Shown here piece by piece: positions 51,677 to 60,412 of a stretch of 64,000 bases of DNA; position 1 is the stretch's first letter; each line of letters starts with the position of its first letter. The stretch is from NCBI RefSeq assembly GCF_006442795.2, contig NZ_CP083956.1:1713501-1777500 (forward strand), given 5' to 3'. Both the position numbers and the translations under genes were made by a program. The notes beneath the pieces are model-generated. The model saw only the letters and a program-made list of their open reading frames with translations, did no database searches and was not told the DNA's origin. This stretch comes from Mesorhizobium sp. B1-1-8. Lineage in GTDB: Bacteria > Pseudomonadota > Alphaproteobacteria > Rhizobiales > Rhizobiaceae.

Positions 51677-52582
51677 ATGGCCGAAGCTACATTGATGACC
51701 GCACCGCCCGCCGGTGTCGTTTCAAAGCGCCAGCGGACTGTTTCATTCGCCGTGCTCGGCCTGGCGCCGTTCGCCATTTTCGCAGCGCTTTTTCTCATTG
51801 TGCCGACTGGCTTGTTGCTCGTCCGTGCCTTCGAAACCCCAGATGGCGGGCTGACGTTCGACAATATCCTTGAAATCTTCCGACAGGGATCAATCGTAAA
51901 GTCGTTCCTGCTCAGTATCGAGGTCAGCGCCGTCTCGGCCGTAGGCGGAACGTTCTTCGGCTTCTTCATCGCTTATGCCATCACCCTCGGTGGCTTGCCG
52001 TCCTGGGTCCGCAGCGCCGTGATGACTTTTGCTGGCGTTGCATCGAATTTTGCCGGCGTTCCTCTGGCTTTCGCGTTCATCGCGACCTTGGGACGCGTGG
52101 GACTTGTCGCTTTCGTGCTGCGTGATTGGTTCGGCGTCAATTTCAACGCCACCGGCTTCAATCTTTACAGCTTCGTCGGTCTTTCGATCGTCTACCTGTA
52201 TTTCCAGATCCCGCTCATGGTACTGGTGTTCGTGCCGGCGCTGGAGGGTCTGAAGCGCGAATGGCGAGAAGCGACCGCCGTGCTCGGAGGCACCAATTCC
52301 GACTATTGGCGCTACGTCGCGATCCCGGTGCTTTGGCCCAGCATTCTGGGTTCGGCATTGCTGTTGTTCGCCAATTCCTTCGGTGCTGTCGCCACGGCCT
52401 ACGCGCTCACCGGCTCATCGCTGACGATTGTCCCTATCCAGCTGTTTGCGCAGATTCGTGGCGACGTGCTGAACAACCCGGGCCTTGGCTATGCCATTGC
52501 TCTTGGAATGGTGGTGATCACCAGTATTACCAGTGGCGGATATATTCTCCTGCGTAGCTGGAGCGAGAGGTGGGTTCGATGA
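51677..52582 (+). CDS. ABC importer permease 1 (PotB/FbpB-like)
   Basis: A 301-residue permease of the BPD_transp_1 family with six or so helices. The coupling loop with the EAA motif is seen as KREWREATAVLGGTNSDYWR. The start at 51677 follows GGTGAG closely; the upstream frame is longer but has no better start. Its stop overlaps the next permease start (ATGA), so the two are made together. Confidence 0.9.
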   Translation: MAEATLMTAPPAGVVSKRQRTVSFAVLGLAPFAIFAALFLIVPTGLLLVRAFETPDGGLTFDNILEIFRQGSIVKSFLLSIEVSAVSAVGGTFFGFFIAYAITLGGLPSWVRSAVMTFAGVASNFAGVPLAFAFIATLGRVGLVAFVLRDWFGVNFNATGFNLYSFVGLSIVYLYFQIPLMVLVFVPALEGLKREWREATAVLGGTNSDYWRYVAIPVLWPSILGSALLLFANSFGAVATAYALTGSSLTIVPIQLFAQIRGDVLNNPGLGYAIALGMVVITSITSGGYILLRSWSERWVR

Positions 52583-53382
52583 AAACCAATTCGCTTTTCG
52601 CCTGGATCATCGTAGCTCTCGCAGGTATTTACTTTGTGCTGCCGCTTGTCGCGACGTTGGAATACGCGATGCGCCAGTTGCCTGCCGGCGCCGCGCCAGG
52701 ATGGTTCTTCCTGGGCAAACCGCATAGCTTTGATGCGTTTATATCGTCGGTCGTCAGCCCGCGCTTCCAAGTCGATTTTCTGCGCTCCATAGTCCTCGCC
52801 ATCGCCGCGATATTGCTCGGAATACTTCTCGTCGTTCCGACCGCTTATCTTATCCGGCTAAAATTTCCAGGCTGGAGGTCTCCGGTCGAGTTCGTGACTT
52901 TGCTTCCGCTGGTCATTCCGGCAATTATCATCGTCTTCGGTTATAGTCGCCTGTATCTCGCGACGTCGCTGTCCCCATTCAACAAGTCGCCTTTTGCTAC
53001 AGATATCCTGCTGACATTCGGTTATGTGACGCTGGCATTGCCTTACATGTATCGCTCGGTCGATACGGGTATGCGAGCAATCGACGTGAAGACATTGACC
53101 GAAGCCGCGCAGATTCTGGGTGCGGGAAGTTCGAGCATCCTGTTCAAGGTGGTGCTGCCAAATGTGCGCTCGGCCGTGTTGAGCGGTGCCTTCTTGACGT
53201 TTGCTATCGTCATCGGTGAATTTACCTTCGCCAGTCTGCTTGCGCGCCCGGTCTTCGGCACGTACTTGCAGGAAATCGGGGCCAACCAGCCGTATGAGCC
53301 GTCGGCTTTAGCGTTGATTGCCTTCTTCATTACCTGGGCTTGCATGGGCCTGATCCAGGTCGTCGGCCGCGCGCGGAAATGA
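52579..53382 (+). CDS. ABC importer permease 2 (PotC/FbpB-like)
   Basis: A 267-residue permease, partner of the preceding one. The coupling loop reads DVKTLTEAAQILGAGSSSIL. The helices PTAYLIRLKFPG to VTLLPLVIPAIIIVFGY are typical. The ATG at 52579 overlaps the previous stop; an earlier ATG at 52570 is also possible. Codon use is slightly more AT-rich than in surrounding catabolic genes. Confidence 0.9.
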   Translation: MKTNSLFAWIIVALAGIYFVLPLVATLEYAMRQLPAGAAPGWFFLGKPHSFDAFISSVVSPRFQVDFLRSIVLAIAAILLGILLVVPTAYLIRLKFPGWRSPVEFVTLLPLVIPAIIIVFGYSRLYLATSLSPFNKSPFATDILLTFGYVTLALPYMYRSVDTGMRAIDVKTLTEAAQILGAGSSSILFKVVLPNVRSAVLSGAFLTFAIVIGEFTFASLLARPVFGTYLQEIGANQPYEPSALALIAFFITWACMGLIQVVGRARK

Positions 53383-53413
53383 GATTTTTGTTTGAATTGG
53401 GGCTAGAGCTGTA

Positions 53414-54472
53414 ATGGCATTCCTTGACGTTGTGGGAGTCGAAAAAAGCTACGGCTCCAACCAGGTTGTGAAGACGTTCAGCTTGAGCGTCGAATCTGGC
53501 GAGTTCGTCTCGTTTCTCGGACCATCGGGTTGCGGCAAGACGACGGTGCTGAGGATGATCGCGGGCTTCGAAGAGCCCTCGGCTGGCAAGATCGTCATCG
53601 GCGGTAAGGACGTAACGCAGCTGAAGCCGAACCAGCGCAATGTCGGTATGGTCTTTCAGGCCTATGCCCTGTTTCCGAATATGACTGTCGCCCAGAATAT
53701 CGGCTTCGGGCTGAAGATCGCCGGCATGCCGAAGGCTGACGCCGACAGGCGCGTCGCCGAAATGCTCGACATGATCAAGCTGCCGCAGATGGCCGACCGC
53801 TATCCCTATCAGCTCTCCGGCGGTCAGCAGCAGCGCATCGCCCTGGCCCGCGCCATCGCGCCGAAACCGAAGCTGCTGCTGCTCGACGAGCCGCTGTCGG
53901 CGCTCGACGCCAAGGTGCGCGTGTCGCTGCGCGAGGAAATCCGCTCGATCCAGAAGAAGCTCGACATCACCACCATCTTCGTCACCCATGACCAGGAAGA
54001 AGCGCTGTCGATCTCGGATCGCATTGCGGTCATGTATGGCGGCATAGCCGAGCAGGTCGGCACTCCGTTCGAGATCTACAACCGGCCGGCGACCAAGTTC
54101 GTCGCCAACTTCGTCGGCACGCTCAACGTGCTCGAAGGCACCGTCACCGACGCCACGTCCGGCACGGTGCGGGTCAACACGCAAGAACTCGCCCTCAAGA
54201 GCAAGCTCAACGGGTCGAAGTCCGGCGATACGCTGTCGCTTGCGCTGCGGCCGGAGGCGATTTCGCTGGCAAAGCAGCCCGGCCACGACGCCAGCCTTTC
54301 CGGTGAAATTGCGGAAGTGCATTTCCTCGGCTCTGTCATCCGGGTGCGTGTCGGCATCGGCGGCAACATGGTGTCGCTCGATACCTTCAACAATTCGACG
54401 ACACCGCCGCCGGTCGTCGGCCAGAAGGCGGATATCTCCTTCTCGTCGGGCGACATGCTGGTGCTACACTAG
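53414..54472 (+). CDS. ABC importer ATPase (PotA/FbpC-like)
   Basis: A 352-residue ATPase. Walker A LGPSGCGKTTVLRMI, Q loop NVGMVFQAYALFPNM, signature YQLSGGQQQRIALARA, Walker B LLLLDEPLSALDAKV and switch His FVTHDQEEAL are all intact; a C-terminal TOBE domain follows (LRPEAISLAKQPGHDASLSG). It completes the importer begun at 50485. Compared with the two permeases its codon use is closer to the genome norm. Confidence 0.94.
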   Translation: MAFLDVVGVEKSYGSNQVVKTFSLSVESGEFVSFLGPSGCGKTTVLRMIAGFEEPSAGKIVIGGKDVTQLKPNQRNVGMVFQAYALFPNMTVAQNIGFGLKIAGMPKADADRRVAEMLDMIKLPQMADRYPYQLSGGQQQRIALARAIAPKPKLLLLDEPLSALDAKVRVSLREEIRSIQKKLDITTIFVTHDQEEALSISDRIAVMYGGIAEQVGTPFEIYNRPATKFVANFVGTLNVLEGTVTDATSGTVRVNTQELALKSKLNGSKSGDTLSLALRPEAISLAKQPGHDASLSGEIAEVHFLGSVIRVRVGIGGNMVSLDTFNNSTTPPPVVGQKADISFSSGDMLVLH

Positions 54473-54474
54473 GG

Positions 54475-54555
54475 AAAAAGTGAATGGTGAATGGCGAAGA
54501 GAGCACTTTACGTGCTTAAATTCTTATGGTGATGCCCATTCACCATTCACTTTTT
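54475..54555. repeat. Heptamer-based inverted repeat behind the ABC importer
   Basis: Perfect 20-bp arms (54475-54494 and 54536-54555) begin with AAAAA and end with TTTTT and contain tandem GTGAATG heptamers; a second hairpin AGCAC/GTGCT (54502-54516) lies inside. Flanked by A and T runs it can act as a terminator in both directions. The heptamer type is the same as in the element at 19749. Confidence 0.75.
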
Positions 54556-54593
54556 GCAGTGCCAAACGCGTGGTTCCATCGCTACGATGAGCC

Positions 54594-56147
54594 ATGGCCC
54601 TTTTCGAAATCACCCTCATTCTGCTCCTCACCGCCGTCGCGCTGACGGCGCTGTCGCGGCGGCTCGAAATACCCTATCCGTCGCTGCTGGCTCTGGCGGG
54701 AGCCGGACTTGCCTTCGTGCCCGGCGCCCCGATGATCGAGATCGATCCGGAACTGGCGCTTGCCCTGTTCATCGCGCCGGTGCTTCTCGACGCCGCCTAT
54801 GACACCTCGCTGCGCGACCTGAAGCGCTACCGGCTGTCGCTGGTCATGCTGGCGCTTGGCGCCGTCGTCTTCACCACTGTGGTGGTCGCTTTCGTCGGCT
54901 GGAAGATGGCCGGCCTGCCGATCGCGGCGGCGATCGCGCTCGGCGCCATCGTTGCACCGCCGGATGCGGTGGCGGCGAGCGCGGTGCTCAATCAGTTCAA
55001 GGTACCGCACCGCATCACCGCCATCTTGAAGGGCGAGAGCCTGCTCAACGATGCCACGGCACTTTTGATCTACCGGATATCGGTTTCTGCGGCCATTGGC
55101 TCGCTGATGCTGAAGGATGCAGTGCCGGTGATCCTGCTGGCGACGGTCGGCAGCGTTATCGCCGGCTATCTGTTCGGCCGCTTCTCGTTGGTGGCGCTGT
55201 CGCGCATCGAGGATGCGGCAAGCAGTACGGTGGTGCAGTTCGCGGGAACCTTCGCCGTCTGGATCATCGCCGACAGGATCGGGCTGTCAGCCATCATCAC
55301 CATCGTCGTCTATGCCATCACCATAGCGCGTACAGCGCCGCGCCGAATGTCGGCAAGACGGCGCGTCAGCACCTATTCGGTCTGGGAGTCGGCGGTGTTC
55401 GTGCTCAACGTGCTGGCCTTCGTGCTGATGGGCCTGCAGGCGCGCTCGATCGTCGGCCGGCTCGCCGGCGACGGGCAAGGCGACGCATTTCTCTTTGCCG
55501 CAACGGTGCTGATCGTCGTCATCGTGGCGCGCCTTGTCTGGGTGCTGGGTTATGTCACGGTCATACGGCGGTTTTCCCGCTACGACAGCGAAGTGCAAAA
55601 GCGAGATGCGCCGACGTTTGCCGGTGCCGTGCTCGTCGGCTGGTGCGGCATGCGGGGATTGGTGACGCTGGTGGTGGCCATCGCCCTGCCGGCCGGCTTC
55701 CCCGGCCGTGACCCGATCGTGCTTGCGGCCTTCGCGGTCGTGCTCGGCACGCTGGTGCTGCAAGGCATGAGCCTGAAGCCTCTGCTGCGGGTGCTCAATT
55801 TCGAACGGGATACGACGATAGACCGCGAGGTAGCCCAGGCGCGCGTCGCCATCATGCAGGCCGCGCTCGACGTGCTGAGCCGCAAGACGACGGCCGCGGC
55901 GGCTGTCGTGCGCGAGCAGTATGAGGCCCAGCGCCTGATTGCGGAGAACCCGGAGAATGCACAGGCGGCGACCGAATACGACCGGCTGCGCCTCTATGCC
56001 ATCAACCGCCAGCGCGATACGCTCGAGGAATTGCGCAGCAACGGGACGATCGGCGACGAGGCCTATCACCGCCTGGAAGAGGAGATCGACTGGTCGGAGC
56101 TTGCCGCGTCTCCGGCCGGAAGCTTCCAGCCGCTCACGACGTATTGA
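54594..56147 (+). CDS. Na+/H+ antiporter, CPA1 family
   Basis: A 517-residue membrane antiporter with about 12 helices followed by a cytoplasmic tail of about 120 residues. GAIVAPPDAVAASAVL and ILKGESLLNDATALLIYRI are the conserved ion-site helices; GWCGMRGLVTLVVAIALP is the family signature near the end of the membrane part. The tail (REVAQARVAIMQAALDVLSR and further helices) resembles that of NhaP/YjcE-type proteins. It exchanges Na+ or K+ for protons. An EEP-family gene follows after 34 bases. Confidence 0.93.
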   Translation: MALFEITLILLLTAVALTALSRRLEIPYPSLLALAGAGLAFVPGAPMIEIDPELALALFIAPVLLDAAYDTSLRDLKRYRLSLVMLALGAVVFTTVVVAFVGWKMAGLPIAAAIALGAIVAPPDAVAASAVLNQFKVPHRITAILKGESLLNDATALLIYRISVSAAIGSLMLKDAVPVILLATVGSVIAGYLFGRFSLVALSRIEDAASSTVVQFAGTFAVWIIADRIGLSAIITIVVYAITIARTAPRRMSARRRVSTYSVWESAVFVLNVLAFVLMGLQARSIVGRLAGDGQGDAFLFAATVLIVVIVARLVWVLGYVTVIRRFSRYDSEVQKRDAPTFAGAVLVGWCGMRGLVTLVVAIALPAGFPGRDPIVLAAFAVVLGTLVLQGMSLKPLLRVLNFERDTTIDREVAQARVAIMQAALDVLSRKTTAAAAVVREQYEAQRLIAENPENAQAATEYDRLRLYAINRQRDTLEELRSNGTIGDEAYHRLEEEIDWSELAASPAGSFQPLTTY

Positions 56148-56181
56148 ACCCCCCGTCACCGAGTATTGAGCCGGTTCATCA

Positions 56182-57090
56182 ATGAAGCTGATCAGCTACA
56201 ACATCCAGTACGGCTATGGCAGCGACGGCCGCTATGACCTGACACGCTGCGCCAAGCTGGTCGAGGGCGCCGACGTCATTGCCTTGCAGGAGGTCGAGCG
56301 GCACTGGCAGCGCAGCAATGGGGACGACCAGCCGGAAATCCTGTCGCGGCTGCTGCCGGACTATCACTGGGTCTACGGCCCGGCCTACGACATGGACGCC
56401 AGCGAAAAGCGCGACGGCCGCGTCATCAATCGCCGCCGGCAGTTCGGCACCATGGTGCTGTCCAAGCAGCCGATCGTCTGGTCTCGGCTGCACACGCTGC
56501 CGCTGCGTCGCACGCTGCGTCCGCTCAACACCCGCAACGCCGCGCTCGAATGCATGATCCGCACGCCGGCGGGGCCGGTGCGTTTTTTCTCGCTGCATCT
56601 TGCCCATATCGCGGCGGAGGAGCGGCTGGAGCAGATCGACTATCTGCTCGCCGAGCACCGGCGGGCGCCTTCCGATGGCGGCCCCTGGAGCGGCGCCGAC
56701 GACGAGCCGCAGCGAAACTGGACGAATGGCGAGCCCGAGCCGGAAAGCCCGCAGGCGGCGATCTGGCTCGGCGATTTCAACACGGAGCCGGGCAGCGCGG
56801 AATACCGGCGCATCGCCGGCAGCACGCCTTATCATCGCGGCGCCGCCTATATCGATGGTTTCGTCGATGCCGCAGCCGTGGCCGGTGAGCCGACAGGGGA
56901 CTTCCACACGCATGAGAAGATCATCGACGGACGGCTGGCGAAACGCCGTCTCGACCATTGCTTCGTCGGCGGCATGCTGGCGGGCCGCGTGCGCTCGGTC
57001 GGCGCCGATATCGGCGAGGTCGCCTCCGACCATTTTCCGCTCAGGGTCGATATCGATCTCGAAACGCCGTTCGGCTCACCCGCCGGGTGA
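56182..57090 (+). CDS. Endonuclease/exonuclease/phosphatase-family hydrolase
   Basis: A 302-residue metal-dependent phosphodiesterase fold. LISYNIQYG at the start, VIALQEVERHWQ with the metal Glu, SLHLAHIAAEERLEQID, GDFNTEPGSAEYR with the Asp/Asn pair, and SDHFPLRVDI with the C-terminal Asp/His are all present. Family members cleave nucleic acids, sphingomyelin or inositol phosphates; there is no signal peptide, so it acts inside the cell. The gene is probably cotranscribed with the antiporter. The substrate is unknown. Confidence 0.9.
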   Translation: MKLISYNIQYGYGSDGRYDLTRCAKLVEGADVIALQEVERHWQRSNGDDQPEILSRLLPDYHWVYGPAYDMDASEKRDGRVINRRRQFGTMVLSKQPIVWSRLHTLPLRRTLRPLNTRNAALECMIRTPAGPVRFFSLHLAHIAAEERLEQIDYLLAEHRRAPSDGGPWSGADDEPQRNWTNGEPEPESPQAAIWLGDFNTEPGSAEYRRIAGSTPYHRGAAYIDGFVDAAAVAGEPTGDFHTHEKIIDGRLAKRRLDHCFVGGMLAGRVRSVGADIGEVASDHFPLRVDIDLETPFGSPAG

Positions 57091-57137
57091 GCCGACGGCC
57101 GAGCGCATGCCGCCGGCGCTTACCGGCACCAAACACG

Positions 57138-58373
57138 TCAGCCCAGCACCGTCATCACCTCGCCGCGTTTTTCCGGGCTGAAGCGGATGACGACGATGAT
57201 GCAGACGGCAACCACGCCGGCAAACAGCGCCAGCGCGTAGCCGTAGCTGCCGCCGGGAGCCTCGGCGATGCCGGCCTGGTAGGGGCCGCCATAGGATGCG
57301 GCGAGATTGCCGGCCTGGTAGATGAAACCGGGCAAGGTCGCCCGCACCGGGCCCGGCGACAGCTCGTTGAGATGCGCCGGCACCACGCCCCAGGCGCCTT
57401 GCACCGCGACCTGCATGACGAAGGCGCCGATCGCCAGCATGAACGGCGTCGTCGAATAGGCCCAGAGCGGGATCGACGGCAAGGCGATCACGCAGGCGAT
57501 GGTGATGGCATTGATGCGGCCGATCCTCTCCGACAGCGCGCCGAATGCCAGGCCACCGACGATGGCGCCGATATTGGCGACGATGGTGATCCAGCTCACC
57601 GTGTGCGGGTCGAAGCCGTGCTCCTTCTTCAGGAAGGTCGGGTAGAGGTCCTGCGTGCCATGGCTGAAGAAGTTGAAGAACATCATCAGCACCACCGCAT
57701 AGAGCGCGATGCCCCAGTGTTTCCGCAGCGTCTCGATCAGCCCCGGTCTCGCCTGGGCTCGGCCTTCGACGAAAGCCGGCGATTCCGGCACATGCGAGCG
57801 AATGAAGAGCACGACCAGCGCCGGCACGAAGCTGAGCAGGAACATGGCGCGCCAGCCGATGGCGTAGCCGCCGATCGTCTGCCCGTAGAGCAGTCCATAG
57901 ACCGCCGCAGCGAGCAGGTAGCCAGCCGGATAGCCGCATTGCAGGATGCCCGAAACCGTGCCGCGGGCGCTCGGCGGAATGGATTCCATGGCAAGCGAGC
58001 TGCCGAGACCCCATTCGCCGCCCATGGCAATGCCGAAGAGCGCCCGCAGCGCCAGGAAGATGCCGAGATTTGGCGAAAAGGCGGCAAGCGCCCCGATCAC
58101 GGAATAGCTGACGATGTTGAGCATCAGGATGGGCTTGCGCCCGTATTTATCGGCAAGCATGCCGAAGAAGAAGGCGCCGATGAAACGCGTCGCCAAGGTC
58201 AGGAAAAGCGCCTTGGAGACTGCCGGCACGTCTGTGTGGAATTCAGTTGCAATATCGGTGAGCACGAATGTCAGAAGGAAGAAATCGAAAGCATCGAGTG
58301 TCCAGCCAAGGAACGATGCGATTACGGTTTTCTTCTGCTCGGTGGTGAGGTTCAAGGCGTTGCTCCTTTGCAT
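57138..58373 (-). CDS. MFS carrier, SHS (lactate/sialate) type
   Basis: A 411-residue major facilitator with 12 helices. FLGWTLDAFDFFLLTFVLTD in helix 1, MLADKYGRKPILM in loop 2-3 and FGIAMGGEWGLGSSLAME are typical of the SHS branch (Jen1/NanT-like carriers of carboxylates or sialic acids), which import their substrate with protons. It is transcribed leftward behind the Dabb gene and could supply or export an organic acid of the adjacent sugar-oxidation operon. Confidence 0.88.
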   Translation of the reverse strand: MQRSNALNLTTEQKKTVIASFLGWTLDAFDFFLLTFVLTDIATEFHTDVPAVSKALFLTLATRFIGAFFFGMLADKYGRKPILMLNIVSYSVIGALAAFSPNLGIFLALRALFGIAMGGEWGLGSSLAMESIPPSARGTVSGILQCGYPAGYLLAAAVYGLLYGQTIGGYAIGWRAMFLLSFVPALVVLFIRSHVPESPAFVEGRAQARPGLIETLRKHWGIALYAVVLMMFFNFFSHGTQDLYPTFLKKEHGFDPHTVSWITIVANIGAIVGGLAFGALSERIGRINAITIACVIALPSIPLWAYSTTPFMLAIGAFVMQVAVQGAWGVVPAHLNELSPGPVRATLPGFIYQAGNLAASYGGPYQAGIAEAPGGSYGYALALFAGVVAVCIIVVIRFSPEKRGEVMTVLG

Positions 58374-58448
58374 CCCCCAAAAGCAACGATATGTCGCCCG
58401 GCCCGCAAAAGAGAACGGCCGTCAGCCGGCTTTCGAAAAAACCGGCGG

Positions 58449-58766
58449 TCACTTTTTCGTAAGATCGAGATCGAAGACCATCAATCCATCCGTGCCACCC
58501 TCAAGCGCCGCGACAAGCCTGGCGCCGGCGCGCTGATGCGCCTCGTGCACAAGATAGGCGTCGCGGGCGACGGCATCGCGGAAGTCGATGGTAAAGCCGT
58601 GATTGAAGCCCCGCGCGAAGGGTTCCGGGCTGACATTGGCGCTGAAGTGCACCCTGTCCATGCCATCGATGACGGAGCGCAGCGCTTCGAGGTCGGCGTG
58701 GATCGCCGCGCGCTCGGCAGCGGCAACATTGTTGCGAAAGCGGACAAAGACGCAATGCCGGATCAT
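58449..58766 (-). CDS. Dabb-domain (stress-responsive A/B barrel) protein
   Basis: A 105-residue dimeric ferredoxin-like fold protein. The start MIRHCVFVRFRNNVAAAERA and GMDRVHFSANVSPE with GFNHGFTIDFRDAVARDAYL fit the Dabb family. The function of the family is mixed and often unknown. It lies 11 bases behind the GMC oxidoreductase gene and belongs to that operon. The ATG at 58766 gives the family length. Confidence 0.85.
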   Translation of the reverse strand: MIRHCVFVRFRNNVAAAERAAIHADLEALRSVIDGMDRVHFSANVSPEPFARGFNHGFTIDFRDAVARDAYLVHEAHQRAGARLVAALEGGTDGLMVFDLDLTKK

Positions 58767-58777
58767 AGCCGGCTTCC

Positions 58778-60406
58778 CTATGCTGCGCGATTGCCGGAAA
58801 ATACCGCGGGCGGCAGCGGCTCGCGGCCAAGGATCAGGTCGGCACCCTTTTCGCCTACCATGATGGTTGGCGCGTTGGTGTTGGAGGAGGGGACGCGCGG
58901 CATCACCGATGCGTCGCACACCCGCAAGCCCTCTATGCCACGCAGCCTGAGGTCCGGGGTGACCACGGCCATCGCGTCATGGCCCATGCGGCAGGTGCCG
59001 ACCGGATGGTGGTCGGTCTTGGAGCTGCGGCAGGCGTAGTCGATCAGCTCATCGTCGCTGGCGAGTGCCGGGCCGGGCAGCACTTCACGCAGCACGTAAG
59101 GGGCAAGCGCCTTCTGCCGCATGATCTCGCGCGCCAGCCGCAGTCCCTTGATCGACATGTCGCGATCGTAAGGGTCGGACCAGTAGTTCGGGTCGATCAG
59201 CGGATGGTCGGCGGGGTCGGCGCTCTTCAGCCGCACCGTGCCGCGCGAGCGCGGGCGCAGGAAGGCCGAGTTCAGGGTGACGCCCGGGTTCTTCAGCTTC
59301 TCGACGCCGGCCTCGATGCCGGAGCCGAGGCCGAGATGGAACTGGATGTCGGGCGAGGCAGCCGTCGGGTCGGCGTACCAGAAGCCGCCGGTCTCGAACA
59401 GGCTGGAGGCGACCGGTCCTTTCTTCAAGAGCAGGTATTGCAGGCCCGCCCAGGCCGTGCGGTGCAGCTTGGCGTAATTGTCGTAGGTGTGGTCACCGGT
59501 GCATTCGGCAATGACGAACAGGTCGAGATGATCCTGCATGTTCGAGCCGACACCGGGCAAATCGTGGACGGGGGTCACGCCGACCGATTTCAGATGGTCG
59601 GCCGGGCCGATGCCCGATTGCATGAGGAGCTTTGGCGAACCGATCGCGCCCGACGAGACGATCACCTCGCGTTCGGCGCGCAGGATCGACTTTTCGCCGC
59701 CGGGCCCTTCGACGATTTCGACGCCAACGGCGCGGCCCTTCTCGACGACGACGCGCGTCACCAGCACGTCTGTCCTGACCGTCAGATTCTTCCGTTCGCG
59801 GATAGGCCTCAGATAGGCGACCGAGGCGGATGAGCGCCGGGCGTCCTTCTGCGTGAGCTGATAATAGCCGACGCCTTCCTGGCTGGCGCCGTTGAAATCC
59901 GGATTGAAGGGGATGCCCATTTCCTGCCCGGCGCGGAAATAGGCCTCGCAGATCGGCAGCGGCGAAATCGGGTTGGAGACGCCGAGCGGCCCTTGGTCGC
60001 CATGATAATCGTTGGCGAAGCGCTGGTTATTTTCCGCGCGCTTGAAATAGGGGAGCACGTCGCGGTAGCCCCAACCGGTCAGCCCTTCCTCCTTCTCCCA
60101 GGCGTCGTAGTCGCGAGCGTTGCCGCGCGTATAGATCTGGGCGTTGATGGACGAGCCGCCGCCGACCACCTTGGCCTGGGTGTACCAGAAGATGCGATCC
60201 TTCATGTGCTTCTGCGGCACGGTCGACCAGCCCCAGGAGGCGATGCCCTTGGTCATCTTGGCGAAGCCCGCGGGCATATGGATATAGGGGTGCCAGTCCT
60301 TGCCGCCGGCTTCCAGCAGCAGCACCGAATTCGCCGCGTCCTCGCTCAGCCGGTTGGCCAGAACGCAGCCGGCCGGACCGGCGCCAACAATGATGTAGTC
60401 AGCCAT
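58778..60406 (-). CDS. GMC oxidoreductase, choline dehydrogenase-like
   Basis: A 542-residue FAD enzyme of the glucose-methanol-choline family. DYIIVGAGPAGCVLANRLSE binds FAD, KVVGGGSSINAQIYTRGNA and SSGAIGSPKLLMQSGIGPA are GMC signatures, and the active-site His/Asn lie in KTDHHPVGTCRMG and SSNTNAPTIMVGEKGAD. It oxidises a primary alcohol, not necessarily choline; no betB or betI is nearby. It is in an operon with an SDR, a second GMC protein and an ABC importer. Confidence 0.92.
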   Translation of the reverse strand: MADYIIVGAGPAGCVLANRLSEDAANSVLLLEAGGKDWHPYIHMPAGFAKMTKGIASWGWSTVPQKHMKDRIFWYTQAKVVGGGSSINAQIYTRGNARDYDAWEKEEGLTGWGYRDVLPYFKRAENNQRFANDYHGDQGPLGVSNPISPLPICEAYFRAGQEMGIPFNPDFNGASQEGVGYYQLTQKDARRSSASVAYLRPIRERKNLTVRTDVLVTRVVVEKGRAVGVEIVEGPGGEKSILRAEREVIVSSGAIGSPKLLMQSGIGPADHLKSVGVTPVHDLPGVGSNMQDHLDLFVIAECTGDHTYDNYAKLHRTAWAGLQYLLLKKGPVASSLFETGGFWYADPTAASPDIQFHLGLGSGIEAGVEKLKNPGVTLNSAFLRPRSRGTVRLKSADPADHPLIDPNYWSDPYDRDMSIKGLRLAREIMRQKALAPYVLREVLPGPALASDDELIDYACRSSKTDHHPVGTCRMGHDAMAVVTPDLRLRGIEGLRVCDASVMPRVPSSNTNAPTIMVGEKGADLILGREPLPPAVFSGNRAA

Positions 60407-60412
60407 TGTCCC

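Noticed and set aside
56958..59039. 693-codon plus-strand frame across the MFS and Dabb genes
   Set aside because: His/Arg/Asp-rich sequence with no fold; the opposite strand carries recognisable proteins with good starts.
58778..60406. betA of glycine-betaine synthesis
   Set aside because: Choline-dehydrogenase-like only at family level; no betB, betI or choline transporter lies beside it.
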